DNA of 64,000 nt from CAXMST01 sp963712765. GTDB taxonomy: Bacteria; Actinomycetota; Thermoleophilia; Solirubrobacterales; 70-9. The translations under genes were made by a program, and so were the position numbers. Of this stretch, positions 63,424-64,000 are shown in pieces. A model generated the notes under the pieces. It saw only the letters and a program-made list of their open reading frames with translations, was not told the origin of the DNA and ran no database searches. Each line of letters starts with the position of its first letter. Position 1 is the first letter of the stretch. The DNA lies in contig CAVQIX010000001.1 of the NCBI GenBank assembly GCA_963712765.1, forward strand, positions 186,001 through 250,000, given 5' to 3'.

Positions 63424-64000
63424 CGCGACACCAGTCCCCTGTAGAGCGCCTCGAAGCGGTCGAGTTGCTCGGCCAGGTCGAACTCGCGGCAGACCCGACG
63501 TCTGGCCGCATCCCGCATCCTCAGCCCGCGATCGGGGTCGGTCCACACCGAGGCCAGGGCATCCGCCAGAGCGACCGGATCCCGGGCCGGCACGACCCTG
63601 CCCTCGACTCCGTCCTCGATCGTCTCGGCGATCGCGCCCGCATCGCTGCAGACGACAGGTGTGCCGCAGGCCATCGCCTCCAGGACGGCAACCGGGAGAC
63701 CCTCGCTGACGCTCGCCTGCAGGAATGCATCGGCGGATCCGAGGACCTCCGGGATCTCCCGGTGGCCGGTCTCACCGCCAAGCACGACGTGGTCGGAGAT
63801 CCCCTCGCGATGGGCCAGGTACAGGATCCGCTGTCGCTCGCTGCGCTCGCCGTTGCGCGCGTCGGGATCCATGCCGACGATCTCCAGGCGCGCCGGGATG
63901 CCACGCCGACGCAGCTCGGCGATCGCGCGGACGCCGAACTCGTAGCCCTTGACCCAGCGCAGGTGACCGACGCTCACGACCCGGAACTCGCTCCGCGCCG
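63420..64000 (-). CDS. GT4 glycosyltransferase, N-terminus outside window
   Basis: The frame is open to the right edge; only the C-terminal domain is visible. VSVGHLRWVKGYEFGVRAIAELRRRGIPARLEIVGMDPD is the start of the donor-binding domain. HVVLGGETGHREIPEVLGSADAFLQASVSEGLPVAVLEAMACGTPVVCSDAGAIAETIEDGVEGRVVP is the classic GT4 donor site with the E-x7-E pair (Glu in SEGLPVAVLEAM). It overlaps the next gene by ATGA. The acceptor is unknown. Confidence 0.88.
   Translation of the reverse strand, partial: ARSEFRVVSVGHLRWVKGYEFGVRAIAELRRRGIPARLEIVGMDPDARNGERSERQRILYLAHREGISDHVVLGGETGHREIPEVLGSADAFLQASVSEGLPVAVLEAMACGTPVVCSDAGAIAETIEDGVEGRVVPARDPVALADALASVWTDPDRGLRMRDAARRRVCREFDLAEQLDRFEALYRGLVSR

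Overview
The window is a high-GC actinobacterial chromosome segment. The gene set points to class Thermoleophilia (Solirubrobacterales-like). The clues are many secreted proteins with Lys/Arg-rich tails, FG-GAP/ASPIC proteins, a kinase-ATPase-cyclase fusion, a type III glutamine synthetase and RTX-type tails ending in Gly-Cys-Glu-Lys. This placement rests on gene content and codon style only, because no rRNA is present. There is no CRISPR array, transposase, integrase or prophage. Nearly all of the window codes for protein, and the only gene-free stretch close to 300 bases is the 25408-25703 divergent region.

Layout. 1-5.4 kb: an edge-truncated FG-GAP protein, a large secreted protein with a basic tail, two oppositely oriented serine tRNAs flanking ytoQ and a small membrane protein, and an MBL hydrolase. 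5.4-15.4 kb: an orphan histidine kinase, tadA, a subtilisin-like protease, a 27-residue membrane peptide divergent from an MBL hydrolase, a 1448-residue zinc-ribbon/kinase/ATPase/cyclase fusion and a secreted sulfatase. 15.4-30.9 kb: ppiB; a minus-strand block of rlmN, fructosamine kinase, SRPBCC, LMW phosphatase and a hydrolase/acyl-CoA-synthetase fusion; a GH26-like enzyme; a fatty acid desaturase divergent from glutamine synthetase III; an exported propeller-like protein, a lipoprotein and an F420-type reductase. 31-44.4 kb: an M1 metalloprotease overlapping a GDSL lipoprotein, an LLM oxidoreductase, an EVE protein, a frameshifted FG-GAP/ASPIC gene, a 5'-3' exonuclease, an SDR, an alpha/beta hydrolase, a CocE-like hydrolase, a drug-type ABC exporter and YciI. 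44.4-57.2 kb: an RTX remnant, a secretory lipase, a PRC-barrel-like protein, an intact FG-GAP/ASPIC paralogue, ettA, two secreted GH39-like glycosidases, modABC and a YjbQ protein. 57.2-64 kb: an SDR, a membrane protein and a surface-glycan cluster of four glycosyltransferases and a fused ATPase-permease exporter, running off the right edge.

How the genes work together. The proteins are mostly housekeeping or secreted-hydrolase functions. Clear functional units are modABC (molybdate uptake), the exporter pair at 42404-44061 and the glycan cluster from 58331. Many exported proteins suggest a heterotrophic soil organism degrading polymers.

The most consistent signal is in the promoters. About nineteen genes carry a TANNNT-like -10 hexamer only 6-9 bases before the start codon, the signature of leaderless transcripts. 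Several exported-protein genes instead keep a Shine-Dalgarno sequence. Other points of interest are a kinase domain without its usual beta3 lysine, a three-fold four-cysteine repeat on a glycosidase, a hydrolase/ligase fusion with degenerate ligase motifs, a possible leader peptide on an ABC exporter and a single-base frameshift. All functions are read from motifs by eye, with no database search.
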